Under the pieces are notes generated by a model that worked only from the letters and a program-made list of their open reading frames with translations, was not told where the DNA came from and did no database searches. A stretch of DNA of 64,000 nt from Notospermus geniculatus (Eukaryota; Nemertea; Pilidiophora; Heteronemertea; Lineidae). Shown piece after piece: positions 29,201 through 44,200 of the stretch. A program made the position numbers and the translations under genes. The stretch covers positions 216,126 to 280,125 of the forward strand of contig NMRB01000778.1 in assembly GCA_002633025.1 (NCBI GenBank), written 5' to 3'. Each line of letters starts with the position of its first letter. Positions within the stretch are counted from its first letter, which is position 1.

Positions 29201-32200
29201 AGTAGTGGACAGCAGTGATAATAGTTGAGTAAATTGATGACCAGTGATGATCACCTGCAACAAGCACCTAGTTTTGCTGGAGTGGGTCACAAATGTTTTA
29301 AAAATGTTAACGCAACAACAGAAGCATCGTTCTGAAAACGTGAACTAAATAAGCGAGGCATGATTATGCAGTGCGAATCATGGTGTAGAGAGAAACTATG
29401 CTTTGTTAATGTCAAAATGGAACTGTGACCTCAGCTGGCAAAGCATGCATGAAAATTTAGTCTTTCTTGTCAAATATTTAGTACCCGGTACCTCTGACTG
29501 CCCACAGATGGCATTTTAGTAGCCTGAGAAACAATGTAAGTCAGCAAATGCTTTTACTTGATTTGCACATCAATATCCAATGTATAAAATTTACTGCAAA
29601 ATTTGAAGTAAAAGCATTTGCTAAACAGTGATTCTAGCCCTCGCCCCTGGCTCCCTTTTTGTTACAAGGCCCATAAATATGACGAAGGGAGCGAGTGCTA
29701 AGAACCCCCGATTACCTCAGAATGGAGTGGGCAGGGCCTACCCCCAGTGCTACTGGGAGGGTTGGACGGTCATTCTGATAGGGCCTACATCAAGTAGTAG
29801 GCCTACCCCGACTCCCAAAACATTTGAGACCCCTAGGCACATCAGCTGAGATCACAGTCCTTGATACTTGTTAACAGTCTTGGTGTCGGGCCGACAAGCC
29901 CACGCACACGTCACTTACCTCCCTTCACGGGACCAGGGTCTGGCACAGCTGATGATGGGGAAGAAAAAGATTCAAAAGCATTAGGGACGAGGTTTATTTA
30001 CATGCGGGGCAAACAGCAGCCGAAATCAACATCTTTCAGATGAAGCAGTGCATCATGGGATGGAGTGCGAAACAGCCGTTAGCACTCCAAAACAACCCAA
30101 GGAGGGTAAGTAAGAGAACTCTCCGCATACAACATGAATGCTATGATCCAACATTGGTTTTTTTATACCTACCCCAAAAATATCGCATGAATTTTGGTAC
30201 ATGTACGTCATGATTTTGTTATTTCACACAGACAAGAGATGGACATACGTATACAGACAGATTGTTTCTGGACAGAATTTTACACTTTACACAATGCGGA
30301 CACTTTCAATTCCGGGGGAGATCCAGGGAAAAGGTAGGCATCCCCTCCCCCTCCCCCCGGAATTACCATCCATCTATGCAGAGGAGATTAAATGGCAATC
30401 AACCCAGGTTTGCAGCATTCTACAATGGCTACCTGTGTATCATGCTAATTCCTACGAAGATTTACAACTGCATTATCATAAAGCAGCATTATTATCTGCT
30501 TTACAGGTGTGACTCATACCGCCACACGCCCAGAGTCCATGACACACAGACACCTGTCCTGACACATCATGCAAGCGTTTGTCAGGGGACACAGCCGACG
30601 AGCATTTGTTAACCAGGCACTGCAGCAGTCTTCCCCAGACAAAGGGTTACCAAACACCCTTTTCATGCCGAACAACGGATATTGCCATGATACATGTATT
30701 CACAAGGGGTAGACGCATGGTGGAAATATGTGTAGGACAAACAAGTACTAGTTACATGTAGGTCCAAGCCTATGGCCGTCACTGCACTTGAAGATGGCGG
30801 CCCAGTGGTGTAGTGATTCGGCGGGTCTCCGACTAGCGGTCAGAGGATCCAGGGTTCGAATATACCACTGGGCGTAAGACTTTGGGCAAGTCTCTTTGCC
30901 TCTTTCCACCCAGGTGTATAAATGGGTACCGGTCGGAAATGCTCAGATTGTAGTGCTGAATGAGCAGCTCACCTGAGTTCTACTGAAAGGTTTCAGGATA
31001 GACTGGGGTTAAAGTGTAAAGTCGGATGAGAACCTCTACCGTAGTTGATATCAGACTATAAACCAAACCTTTTTTTAAAGATAGGTTATATTGAACTCTG
31101 AGGTCTTCCAACACCCAATTTTATGGAGGTCGAAGAGTCACCCAAATTGTAACTGAGACTTTGTTAGCTGCATATTGACAAGGCATGGTCAAACTTGCTG
31201 GCTGGGCTCCAGTTATGAACCCCCCAGTTATAGGTACTTCTACTGTGCCCTTGTTCTGACACTCATGCTCGAGTTATGAACCGCTGTCCCTCGTTCAGAC
31301 AGAACTGTGAAAGTATAACATTATAACAAGTGAAAGTTTAATCACCCTCTCGATTTGTAAACCGTAAAATGTCCACATTCATACATAATAATATTACACA
31401 TTCACCCATAATAATATTATATGTATCATTATTCTAAGTGTTGAACTGTCGTTGTTTGCAAGGTTTAAATCCACAACAGCCCTTCAAATACAAAGAATTT
31501 ATAAATAACCCCTATTACCAACAGAGTATAAAATCTCTTGTAGGCCCACTCACAGGACGCTTGGCAGAAGGGCCTAGGACCAGTCCACCCAACAGGGGTG
31601 TTACACTGCAGTGGGGACTTTCTTCCTATTTCTCTGTCCCTTTGCAGCCTGTCGGCCAACTTCAAACTGCCATGTTCCTCGAATGCAGGAGGAAACCCCA
31701 GCCTCTGGCAATCACAGAGATGCATTCATTGAGGTTTTCGTCCCACAGAAACAAATTCACCACAAAGGGGGTGTTCATTTTCGTCAGTTGAGTAATCTGA
31801 GTCGTGATCCTTGAGAAAATGGAGAAAGCTATCAAGCTGCAAGTTGCAGCGATTATTCTGTACAGCACAACAAATAATCCCTGCAATTTGCAAGTGCATA
31901 GCTTTTTCCGTTTTCCCAAGGATCACAAATCAGATTCCTCAAGTGATGAAAATGAACAGCCACTTTTGACAAAACCATCAACGCAGCCACAAATTGCCGT
32001 AAAACGCGTCATTAAAATGGCGAGGCCTTGCTTTAAGAAACAAAGGCAGGACATTCCTTCTCCATGCAGTCATTAATGAGGCATGCTAACTATGTTGTTA
32101 CAAGAACAATGGAACAAATTTGATGAAGATTGTATCAGGTTTGGATAAACTTGTACAGGAAGATGGTTTGGATTGTGTTACAGGTTCGGTTGACCGAGTT

Positions 32201-35200
32201 ATGATTACGCAGGACAACGGGATCGCTTGGAGGGTTGTTCTACGACCAGGACTGAGATCCAGTTCCTGGATTGATGTAGAAAACGTTGGCTGAAAGCGTT
32301 GCTCCACGTGCGAGTCTTCGGACGTGAGTTGGCCCTGGACAACTCGGCCCATAGAGATTCATTTTGACCTCCGGACACCGCTCTAAAGGTGCCGACAGGT
32401 CGATACGATGTGATGCAATCTGCTGCACATGATTGGCCAAGAACATTTGAGTGCATAATATTGCATCTTGAAGCAACTCGACCGATCCGTCGCAGATCAA
32501 AAATCCACCACGCACAGGTCGACATTTCAGCGATTGAGCGGAACTCGGAGCAACTGGCAGTTACCTCGAACAGCAGGCGCAGGTCGACGGATCTGAGTGG
32601 AACTGGAGACAAGTCGCCGAAAAGTAGAACATGGGCAACTCGCGACAACTAGCGGATCTGGCAGTTGCTCAGGGACGCAAGCGCCCTCAGGTCGACAAAA
32701 TCAGCAACTGATCAGTCACTCCAAGTTGCTTCCATCGCCGGAAAGCTAGTTGCCGCGAGTTGCTTCAAGACACAATGTCGATCTGTAAGCACCTTAAGGA
32801 CGTTATCACTCGGTCCCGATGACGTCCTCTTCAGGTTCACTGTACTTAGGGCATATTTTTATGAACCACAGATTACATATGCTCTCAGACAAGTATCTAC
32901 TGAAACAATTACTCAATTGTGACCAATCTAGGCCACAAAACAAGAGGCTACTCAATTACACACAAGTATCAGAGATCATGATCATTCTGGTCATTACCGA
33001 TAGACAATGAGAAGCGAGATATAAATGAGAGGCGGATGTAGATTGCCTCGTTAATTGATAATATTTTTAATTAACGTTCCGTGATAATTAATTGTAATCA
33101 ATTGACGGTAGTTATATTTGCTTGAAGATTGAACGTGGCCATTCTCTGCACCAGAACAAGTACTCAATTCACCTTATTGTATTTACAACCCGATACATGA
33201 CAACTGGAATGCAGAGAACTGGATGGAGAGAGACTAGGGCCCTATTCTCCCATCATGATCAGAAACACTAGCCATACCCCCCCACCACCGCAGACACGAG
33301 CACGTTAATGCCAGAACATTACTTCCCAATTGCTGCTAATTACTGTGACTTAACCAAACAAACAAAAGCTGTGAGAGGTTAAATTGTGAACACAAAACAT
33401 TGATTAGTTAATGGTTCTGTTGTTGACATGAGGAATTTGTTCTGTTTTCATACAACATTCACACCATGTGATCCAAAAGTAAACTTTTCTAACTTCGTAG
33501 TTTTTGACCTCGTAGAGCATCGAGTCGATGTCGGACACGCCGTCAACGTCGAACCTGCAGAACTACTGCCACTGGGAGGCGTTGTGAGCGACGTCTCGTG
33601 TTCACGCTACTCATGTTCCTCACTTGGATGGGGTCTTTTACTTGCCTTGCAAAGGAACAAGGTACAAGGCACCACGGCTTACTGTCCCATGCGACGGACA
33701 TGAAGAGCCAGGGATGAAATAACAGGCTGGATTCAAACCGAGGACCTGCCACTTGCTAAGTGGACGTGATAACCACTCGGCTATCAGGGCAGAAAGTGAT
33801 GCCTTTTCATTGCCCCTTTAACACGCCTGCGAAGTGTGATCAAGTTTATTATGATCCACATGAAGGCCTAACTATGTTATGGCCCGAGCCGACCTGCCTC
33901 TTGCCTTCATGTTCTACATCCAAAACATTTCAAATTGATCACAATAAAAGTCCACGGGCATCAAAACAGCATTCATGTAGAATAATTTATGTTGCTCATT
34001 ATTGTAGGGGCTTTTGTCCGCTCAGATATAACCATGTTCAGCGGATATTAGGCTGATTCATAATCAGGTCAGGAGCAGGAGGCTCCGGGCAGACCTAGAA
34101 GTTCAAACGTGCTCGTGCTCTTTGAGATTTGGTTCGGCTCATTCTTTTCTAATTGGTACAAATATAGAGCCCACTTGCCCAGGCACTATTGCGGTGTGCC
34201 TGCAGGATGTTGGCAATCTTGCGCAGGATGTTGGCAATCTTGGGGGGGGGGGGGGGGGGNNNNNNNNNNNNNNNNNNNNGGGGGGGGGGGGGGTGCTGCT
34301 TGTGGGATTACTTCAAGACGAGTTGCCCATAGAGAGCCAACTCGTGTGATTAACTCTCACGTGGATAGCCACCTTTAGTCCAAGAAGAGTGCAACACCCC
34401 TAAAAAGATCAACCTGAACAACAGGTGGGTTTTACAATCCAAAACACCACGAGGTTCAAAGGGTACCACAAAATTTTAAACCACTGGGCTGCTCAGAAAA
34501 ACGGATTAGCAGTAATTCCATTGTCTACCCATTGTTTGAGGCTAGTTTTTCCCCACCACCCGTGACCCTGTACAAAACTGTAGAAGTTCCACGTGCATTG
34601 CATACATTGAGCAATCAATGTTGGGCTAGACAATACACAGTCCCCAAGCAATTTAAAATTCACCGACAAGCATGCAGGACTTCCCATCCTGTTTCCTGGT
34701 TTTTTGTCATGCATGTTCTGTGTCATACCCCGCAAGACATGTAATGATAAAATGTCCCATATGAAGGAAAACCCGTCGTTCGCAAACACAGGCTCAGATA
34801 AAGCACAACCCATTGATGACTCATATCACTCGTATATTTATGGTGAGACATATCGAACAGGTGCGCTGGCACAAACATAGTAAAAGTTGTTGCGTTTGAT
34901 GAGGACATACTAACGTATTGATTTTGCATACACTGAACTTGCAGTTCCGAATTGATTTCGTGGCCCACTTACAGATAGAAAGTTTGGGGTTCACGTTCAC
35001 TTCACATATCAGTCTGTGATAAAATTGTATCTGTAGGGAGTCCCAGTGACCTCAGCTAGATTGACGTAATGAGAGTGACTCATTTTACACAGGTTGTAAA
35101 GTACTGGTACCTTTGTCCAAGTTTTGACAAGGTCCCCAGGGACACAGGTTACTAGTATTGGCGTAAACGATGTAAATGTCATCTTATCCTATGGAACAGG

Positions 35201-38200
35201 GTACCCAGTGTCTAGGGTAATGACTGCCTGTAAGGGTCAGGGGTTAGGGTTAGGATTACGAAAAGATTTTAGAGGTCAGGGGTAGGAGGCCAGGTATCAA
35301 GGCTTGTGGGGTACGGGCCACGGATTTAGGATTCAGAGTGGATGACATCAAAAATAGATTGATGACATACATGTATCTCTTAGTGTCAATGGCCTCAGTG
35401 TTCTCCACAGCCTTCTGTCAATGTGGGGCGGTTGCGGCATAACCCTATGCTGTATGGCGNCAGTTGGTTTATGATCCCAAGACCTCCCAACTGCCGTTCA
35501 CACCAAGGACACTATACCACTTCGGCTCCAGGGCAAGGAGGTGGAAATATGACCCAAAGACCTCCTGGCTGGCCTTCACACCAAGGACACTATACCACCT
35601 TGGCTCCAGGGCAAGGAGGTGGAAATATGACCCCAAGACCTCCTGGCTGGCCTTCACACCAAGGACACTATACCACCTTGGCTCCAGGGCAAGGAAGTGG
35701 AAATATCGAAAGCAATCAGATTCAGATTCGTTACAAAATGTGCACATTTTAAACGCATGAACAATTTGGCACAATAGACCATCATTATACATGTAATAAG
35801 CAGCGGGTTTTTTGAGACTGAGTCGTGGTTTTTCTTGACACAGATTAATTAGATCTGAACTTCGAAACCAATCAAATAATGGAAGTACTTGGTGGTAATA
35901 ACAGATAGAGATCTGTAATAGGCCATTAATTCTCATCGAGTGGGCGAGATTTCTTTATAACGCATCCAACTGACGTCAAAAATTATTCCCGTGTTGCTGA
36001 GAATAGGTGGAGACTGAGAAGAGGCCAAGCTGTGAGGACCCCCCCCCCCCCCCCCCCCCCNCCCCCCCCCCCACGTAGCCAACTCCGAAGAAGCCTACTC
36101 AGTTTGACGGCTGTTAGTATACTCTTGCAGCCAGCATGATGCACCATAGTGTAGAAGAGGCCACACCCCAAGAACCCCCCCCCCCATCCAACAGTGATGG
36201 AGTCTAAGTCAGTATGGTCAGTTTCAGCTGAGCAGCGTCTTGCAGCCAACATGATCCCATCCTCCCACAGCAGGGGTTTGTACCTCCCTCCTCTTCATCC
36301 ACTCACTTTGTGTGCGAGTGTATGAAGAGGGTGAGACCAAAACCCTGCTACGGGAGGATGACATGGTCCACAATGTAGTCGTTATGCACTAGAGCATAAC
36401 TGACTGACCAATCAAGAATCAAATGTTGTTTCCCACAGCCATGACAGCCTCAGCAGCGGGAACAGAAAATGGACACATAACCAACATTTGCACTGATTTC
36501 AAACAGTTCAAGGCAAAACAAACATCAGGTAACCAAAAGTGGGGTCCACAACCATCAGTTTTTGTGGAGGGCTCATTAGGCTGAGTGACCCATACAAAAA
36601 GCAACACCAAACAGAATATCACTTTTGAATTCTGTCATTGGGAACAGCTCGTGGTTATAGCTGCACCATCTGTTCCTATGACAACTAAATCGCCACAAAA
36701 TGGGTGAATAATTATGACCAGCGAGTAAATAAAATGTATGATATGTTTATGAATGTTATTTTGATGTAATAACCTTGAATGCATTTCACATAAAGCATGT
36801 TTTTAATAATGTACTGGTTGCAACAGAGGGGACTATCAACTGCTGGAACACACGGCCACAAATATCCCGCTGCCACAGTGGCGAAGTGGGAACGTCTGTG
36901 CCTGTCACCTCTGAGGTCCCGGGTTCAATCCCCAGTCACACCCCCTCGTGTGCTACAGAGGGCGCTGTAGGCCTATATTTTGGTTGGCATCGTCATCTAA
37001 AAAGAACAACTCTATCCTTTTGTATGTCTAGGAGCCTGTTGGCCTATTTCGTTGAATGAATTGTCCCAGAAATACGTGAGTCACCCAAATACTGGCAGAC
37101 CAAGAGGCCCTTTCGTTGGAAAGTAAACAAAATCTGGGCCAACGGCCAATTTTATTATGATATGAAGTCCTATTGTCACCTGGCTCTCCCCCAACATGCA
37201 TTTTATACTATAGCAGAGTGGACCTCACGTTACTGAAGTGTGCAGGGGAAACCAGGGATAAGGAGTTTTAGTGAGACTACATTGCCCCACTCCTGGTCCT
37301 ACAGGCAGGTTTTAGACTTCGGTGGCACAAGGTTAGATGTCGTCACCAGATGGCGTCGTCGAAACTCAACTGGCGTGGCATAATGAACATAAACCCTGCC
37401 TGAAGGTCTGCTATGCCGTGCAGTTGCTGACCAGACCAGAATGCCATACATGTATTTCACCCCAGGACCCTGCAGACTAGAATCTGATATCAGTATCACC
37501 CTCAGGTAAACACAATCATAAATTGGTATGTCCAGGTTGATAAGGCAGGGACAGACCGATACCGGTGTGGAATTATGACTGATAACATAATTAATCGAAG
37601 AAGATAAGTCTATCGAATCAGCATCATGCAGTGATATGTACGACTCCAACAAGCAAACTGTGGACCGAGCGAAGTGTGAGGCCGACATTTTGATCGACTA
37701 CTGCATCCTTCTCCACGCTATCTCAGATGTATACCAAGTCAAAGAGCAAAATAATCCACGGCATCGTCTTCAATGTCGCCATCCCTGTGATAGGTTAGCC
37801 TTTGAGCTCTGAGCTTGGCCTTATACGTAGTATCTCCGTTTCATGAAAATGTGAAAGTTGCCTGTTCCACAATTAAGTCGGGCCTAGTTCAGTTGTCAGT
37901 GGTCTTCCTTGTTGCAGAGTTCTCACTACTCCCAAAAGTATAGGACCCTGCTTCCCACCCACCTCCCAAAAATATTGTGCATATTTAGGTAAAATTGTGC
38001 TCATCCCCCAGCAGTAAAAAAGCGAGGAACAAACTAAGCTCTTCTCTGGGTGCAAGGAACAATATTTTCCAGGACGTGCTGGTGGCAATTTCGCAGGGGA
38101 ACATGAGTCACAATCCAAGAACGATTTTTAACGTAGCATGTTATTGGACAAGAAACGTTACTCTCACATGGACCTGACGGAAGATGAAGGTTTATGTGGT

Positions 38201-41200
38201 GTAAACACGAATGAATCATGAACGAACGAGTGTGTCGATGTCAAGTACCCAACACCAAAGCATGAAAACCAGACTATAAGAGAAGAGGAAGTAAGAAACG
38301 GCTGTATTTGAACGCATTTCAAATTTGCCAAGGTTTTCAACTGAAACAGGTTGACGCAATTTTCGTCATTCTCCCATAGCAGGGGTTTTTACTACCTCGC
38401 TCCTCGTCATCCATCACGATTTGTGTGCGAGTGTATGAAGAGGAACGAGACCTACGCCCTGCTGTGGAAGGATGCATTTTCGTTGATGGCTTTCCAAGTT
38501 GGTACACAAAACTGTACATGTATTTTGGCCGTTGACAATGATGGAAACTTGCCGTTACAACGCATGCAAATACAGCCATTTCAATTACTTTTGTTTTGAG
38601 GTACAATGTAAAAATGTCACGTTCTGATAGATAATCTGGGATAGATTGTACAGTGCTACCAGAGGGTCACAACAACACATCCCAGACATATCAGGGAGAT
38701 GAGTTGTGCTACATGTAAGGGCCCGTTTCCACCAGCATATGGGGCCGGCGTTGGCAGAACATCAGCGTCCGAATCACTTCTATCTATATTGAGTCCATTG
38801 ACTGTTTCTACCGCACTTCGACGCTGACACGAAATTGCGGTGGAAACATGGTTACATGGACTCGACACAGAAGTGATTCGAACACCGACGCCGATGTTAC
38901 TGCCGACGCTGACGCCATATGCTGGTGGAAATGGGCCCTAAGACATGTAACATATGACAAGTCTATGCATTTGACCTCTGAGACCATGAATGTATGACAC
39001 TCCGGAAGCACTGCATTCTTAATCAAAGCACAGTTAGCAGCCTAGTCCACCGCCAAGGATAGCGTACGGTGGCAAGACCATACCAAGAAGCAAGAAGAAC
39101 CACCTCCAAGAATTCAAAGTCTTTACCCCTTGTCAAGTTTGACAGTATGTTCCAACGGCGCTGCTAGACTTGCTTCACCAAACCACACTTATGGACTGAC
39201 TGTCCACCGTCTATTGATCCAGCCTTCTCAGTAAGAGCTGGCAGGCGGTGATTTCGCCTCCTACAGAGTTTTTTCACTGATGTCACAAGGGCCATCTGAC
39301 TGCAAAGAATCACTCATGTTGGCCGTCAAATGGCTGGCGATAATGCCAAAACTGTCACATCATGACATTTTGACGTCACGATATGTGTGTGTTGACGCAG
39401 TGTTCAATGAACACTGCGTCAACACACACATATCGTGACGTCACAGCATATTTGTATGCCCAACTTGACATTTTTATGTCCAATATGGCGGCATCGTGTC
39501 GTCATGGAAATGTGAGGTCAGGTGAAGAACCTCTTCAGGCAATAGTCGCACCGTTTTGTCTTCTACTCCGTTTGAAAGCCTCCCACCACTCCAAAAGTTG
39601 CTGAGAAGGCTACGACCAATCATTCCCAAGAAATCTTCAATTTCAAACTGTCAAACTTGACAAAGGAGCAGATCGTGCCGTGTGCTGGTGTGATAGATTA
39701 GGACGGACTAAAACACTAAAACACGCATAATCTCACATGGTGGTGATTTCGTTGCTGATGTTGTCGTTGGTAACGAAGTTGGTGGCACTGGTGTCGTCGG
39801 GCGCGCTGTAACGGAGAAATGATGCAATAATCGGATAAAAACATGCAAATTGTGAATCTGGTCAAGAGGAGGCTGCATTTTCAGTGAGGACCGCCGAATA
39901 CTGGAAATAGAATGGTTAACAAATGGGTTCAAAGCGTGGAAGCAAATAAGCCCTTTCCTAAGCCGTTATGTTGTGGAGTGACCATCCAGGATGTAAAGCC
40001 AGACCGGTCTGTTCTTGCCGGCACGCCGCCACCATGACTCAAGCCCTGTTTTTTCGCTTAGCGTTTTCCACTGCGGTTTGCTGTGACATAGTGTGAGTGG
40101 CACAGTTTTCACAAGTTGGAATAATATGCAAAATATCTGGCTGGACCACTGTAGATCTCGTGAAAACCGCAACGTTCAGTGCAAGACGCGGCAGAAAATG
40201 CTGTTGTAAAAGCAAGCCTTCGGTGTTTTTTGACTGGAAGGGACTTCCCGTAGCGTAGGTAACCCAACTTGACCAGACCACAGATACATGCACAACATGC
40301 AAAGTGTCCTACATGTAGGTGGAGTACAACAAAATATGGGCATGCTTTAGTAAATGAGGCGAAAAACTAAAAGTCTGTGCGGTCACGGCCGCTGCTTCAG
40401 GAATCTAACAGATGTACTCCAGCACAGTAGGAAACATCAGGACTTCACCTCCGAGTCTGACCCCCCAATTTCTAGAACGCCTTACTTTACTACAGTACTG
40501 ATCACAGATAAAACCCACGTATACAATGCAGTATAATCATCATAACCAGCAACGCAACATGAACATGATGAAGTCCTGAAATTTTCATTTTCGACAACAT
40601 GCTATCTGAAGGAGTAAAATCTAACACGAGCTTTTCACGTCTTTCGTTCGCTGGCACAACACGTCACGCCATCTCTAGCCTAACATAGAGACCGATCTCA
40701 CCTGTTGTCGTTGTTGTCGAAACTGGCCGATCTAAATTCGCATGCAATAACAACTAGAGTTAGTACAGTAGAGGCAATAGAAAGAAGTCACACTCTGTCC
40801 TGAAGACACAAGGTAAAGCCTAGAGTAGAGTACATCGCACTTGCGACTGGAAGCAACTGATCCGATCAGTTGCTGGCGATGTGCGTGCTGCGCACACAGT
40901 GCAAATTCAGCAAATCGGAATTTAAACTAGGAGCATCCAATCAGTCATAATGTCCTGACCATGTACATCGACCCAGCGACTGGCAGCAGCTCTGCATCCG
41001 GGGCGTTGAGACTTGGTTTCGTTCAGAAAACTGGCACAGTTGAGTTAGTCGCAGCCCACGTAAAACTGGATACAACTAGCTGCTAGAAAGTGCAACATGT
41101 GCAACTCGCAGTGACTGGCAAGATCTCGGTTCCAGCGAGTCGCAAGGATGCGGACATCGACCGTTTCTGGTGACTGATCGGTTGCGTCCAGTTTCAGCTA

Positions 41201-44200
41201 GTTCCTCTCCGTCACCCGGTAGCTCAGTGGCGACAAGCTGTGCCCAGCAGTCGCGAGTGTGATGTATGGCTGGCTTTAGATACGATCACGTCTACTGCAA
41301 GTTTTTGATCTGGGCCAGCCACAGCAGTATGTGAATACTATGATTATGAACTCAGCACATACGTGTGGCCTGAAATCAGAAACGAATTCGGCACTTCAGG
41401 ACAGATGTTTCAGCCGTCAATAGCAAACCAAACGAACATAACAAATTCTACTCATGCTGCTGTGAATAATGAAATGATTTGAAAACACTGGATGGTAATG
41501 GTACATCCGTACTGCCCAGACGAACGTTTAAAGTCTGATGGAGTGATGGCAATGTTTAGGAAAATGAGATAATGTAGCCCGCTGACATTCGGGGGAGTAT
41601 GCGCCAGAAATTATCACAAGTTGCTCCGTCAGTTTTGTAACATTGTGAAGTCTCGTGGCTCAGCATGTCAGGAGTGATCCTGTGAAGTATCCTTTGAGCC
41701 TCAAATGGCGTTCCTCCACGGTGGAGCACCTTAGAGTTTTTTCGTGCGAGTTGGCTCTCAATGGGCAATTCACCATTGTTGGCCTCCTTACGACTTACAT
41801 GTACGTTCAGACAGACCAATGACACACACGACTGCCCATATTTATCACGGCCAAGTTGCCCATAGAGAGCCAACTTACATGAGAAAACTCTCACATACAG
41901 TGGTGCCTTTAGAAAGAAACTGCAAAAAATATTCCAGCATGGAACGCATGTTACCCGATAAAAAATCCAAAGAACTCTCTCTGCTAAAATATTCTATTGA
42001 TTATCCTGCTCCATTGAGTGAAGCAATTCGATCAATCGACGCCCTTTCATCAACGGTTCATAGAAAATGCAATCAATGTTTTAAATCATACTGTACATGT
42101 AGCCCAGAATTAGCAATAAATGAACTGTGACGAAAAGAAAAAATTCCTATAATTCAAATATACTACCCTGCGAGCTGGACAGAACAGCAGGATAAAATAT
42201 TGAAATGTTTGGCTGACTGATATTTCATATCTCATGCTCTGCCATTTGCTGTAGTATGTGGACGACTCCCTACTATGGACAGTGATGGTCAGTCGAAAAA
42301 TAATGCTACATGATTTGTGATCAGTACTTACCCGTTATATTCACGTTCAGGACGTAATCAATCTGCACCTGAGATGAAGTGACGGTGTTCGAAGCGGTGC
42401 ATTTATAAAAGAGGGACTCCACCGTAGCGCCATCTGGTATCGTCAGTGTGGCGCCATTAGTTTGTAGATCTTGCGTTCCGTTCACTTTGGTCCATGTGAT
42501 GTTTGCCGCCGGGTTACCATCAGCCGTGCACGTGAAAACACGGCCGGGATAATGCGGCTGTGCAGTATTTGATACCTTGATGTCGCGAACTTGGTCTGTA
42601 AGAAAATTCGCACATTCTGTCATTCATAATATACATGCAGAGTGAAAAAGTTGAAGTGTACAAGATCCCAAGCTTGAGTAAGCTATACAACCAGGCCTTT
42701 CCGTTTGACGGGCACGAAAATGTGCATGCGCCTTGCAAACAATAGAATTTCTATTAGCATTGTTTGCGAGGCACATGCACATTTTAGCGCCCGTCAAACG
42801 GAAAGGCCTGACAACAATATGCCACAAGGAAAATCTATGTACAATGAAAGGATGAACATTCTATTCTACAAATAAAGATTCTTCACTGACGTCACAACGG
42901 TCACATGACTGCATCGGTCATGTTATTGTTGGTTGTCAAATGACCGGCGACGGCATCAAAACTGTCACATCATGACATTTTGACGTCACAATCTGTGTGA
43001 TGACGCTATGTTCATGCTGCTTGCCATTTTGACAGCCAATATGGCGGCATCGTATCATCATGGAAATGTGACCGTCACGTGAAGAACCTCTTCCGACAGA
43101 CGACAAGATCAAAGGGTAGCAAGGAACAAACGGCTGATTGTGCCATACTCACATTTGACATCCAATGTCAATGTGGTCTTCAGTCTATCTTCACTTGGCG
43201 TCAAGGCAGCATTTTTCGCTTCACATGTATACTTTGCTCCGTTGTCGAGATAAGACATCGCGTCGACGATAACCGTCTCCGTCACAGTGAACGAGCCATC
43301 GGCATTGGTGATATCCTGTGCGGTGGCATTCTTCGTAACTACAGTCCGAGATCCTGCCGAGGCCGACTGTCTGTACCATGTCAGCTGACCCTTTGGCTTT
43401 CCGACATTTGCACTGCATGTCAGGGTGAGTTTCTGACCAGCGATGAGGGGGCCGGGGTTTGCACTCAGTGTTGGCCGACCGGGTAAACCTAAGAGACATC
43501 GCAGGTAAGATTGACACAAACACAAAACATGCGTGAAGAAGTATTATGAACTTAACAATGCACTTGCACTTGCAGAAGGCATGATTACACTTGCAAGTAA
43601 GCGATACATGTATGCTCTCAATAAAAAACCTCATCTCACTTCAGGTTTTCACTGTCATTTATTTATTGATCAAGAACGTCTACCATCCAATAAAAGAAAC
43701 GCTGCCAATTAATGCAAAATTAGCCTAAGTACAGTAGTAATTAGTGTCTCCACACTGTTGCTGCAAGGGACGTCACAATGTTTGGAAGACACCAATTATC
43801 CAAAAAACAGCACAAAAACGACACACAGTATACAATAAATCGGCGTCTCCGAAATATTCGGAGACGACTTTCCGATTTACTGAAGACAACAGTTACATGT
43901 ACTAACAAACATGCATGATGTAATTGAAAGCTTGTTGATCAGAATCACGCTCAGGTTTACACATGGAACTTACCTACAACATTTATCTTCACGTATTTTG
44001 CGGTGACACTCGTAAAATCTTGCTTTATCACTTGACACCTATAATCATTCTGATCAGTAAGTAAGATGTTTACTTGGATCTTAGAAGAAAAACCTTCAAA
44101 ATTTTGTGCCGGTGGTTTGATCCGCTGTGGTGTCTTAAATGGATCAAAAAATATTGTCTCAACTTTTGGTGCAATACGAAGTTGATATATGTTAGTTCCG

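Noticed and set aside
30790-30870. Candidate tRNA gene
   Set aside because: Head of a Meta-type SINE; the tRNA fold is incomplete and continues into the conserved SINE domain.
32205-32652. Overlapping frames of 147 and 87 codons
   Set aside because: Lie in an old repetitive segment inside the Ig receptor intron, open on both strands, with no splice support.
33715-33795. Candidate tRNA gene on the minus strand
   Set aside because: A and B boxes are present but the acceptor stem does not pair, and a SINE tail follows.
34109-34378. Frames across the poly-G/N tract
   Set aside because: They run through an assembly gap of unknown length.
35423-35936. Long overlapping frames on both strands (up to 155 codons)
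   Set aside because: Created by a 78-bp minisatellite whose period is a multiple of three.
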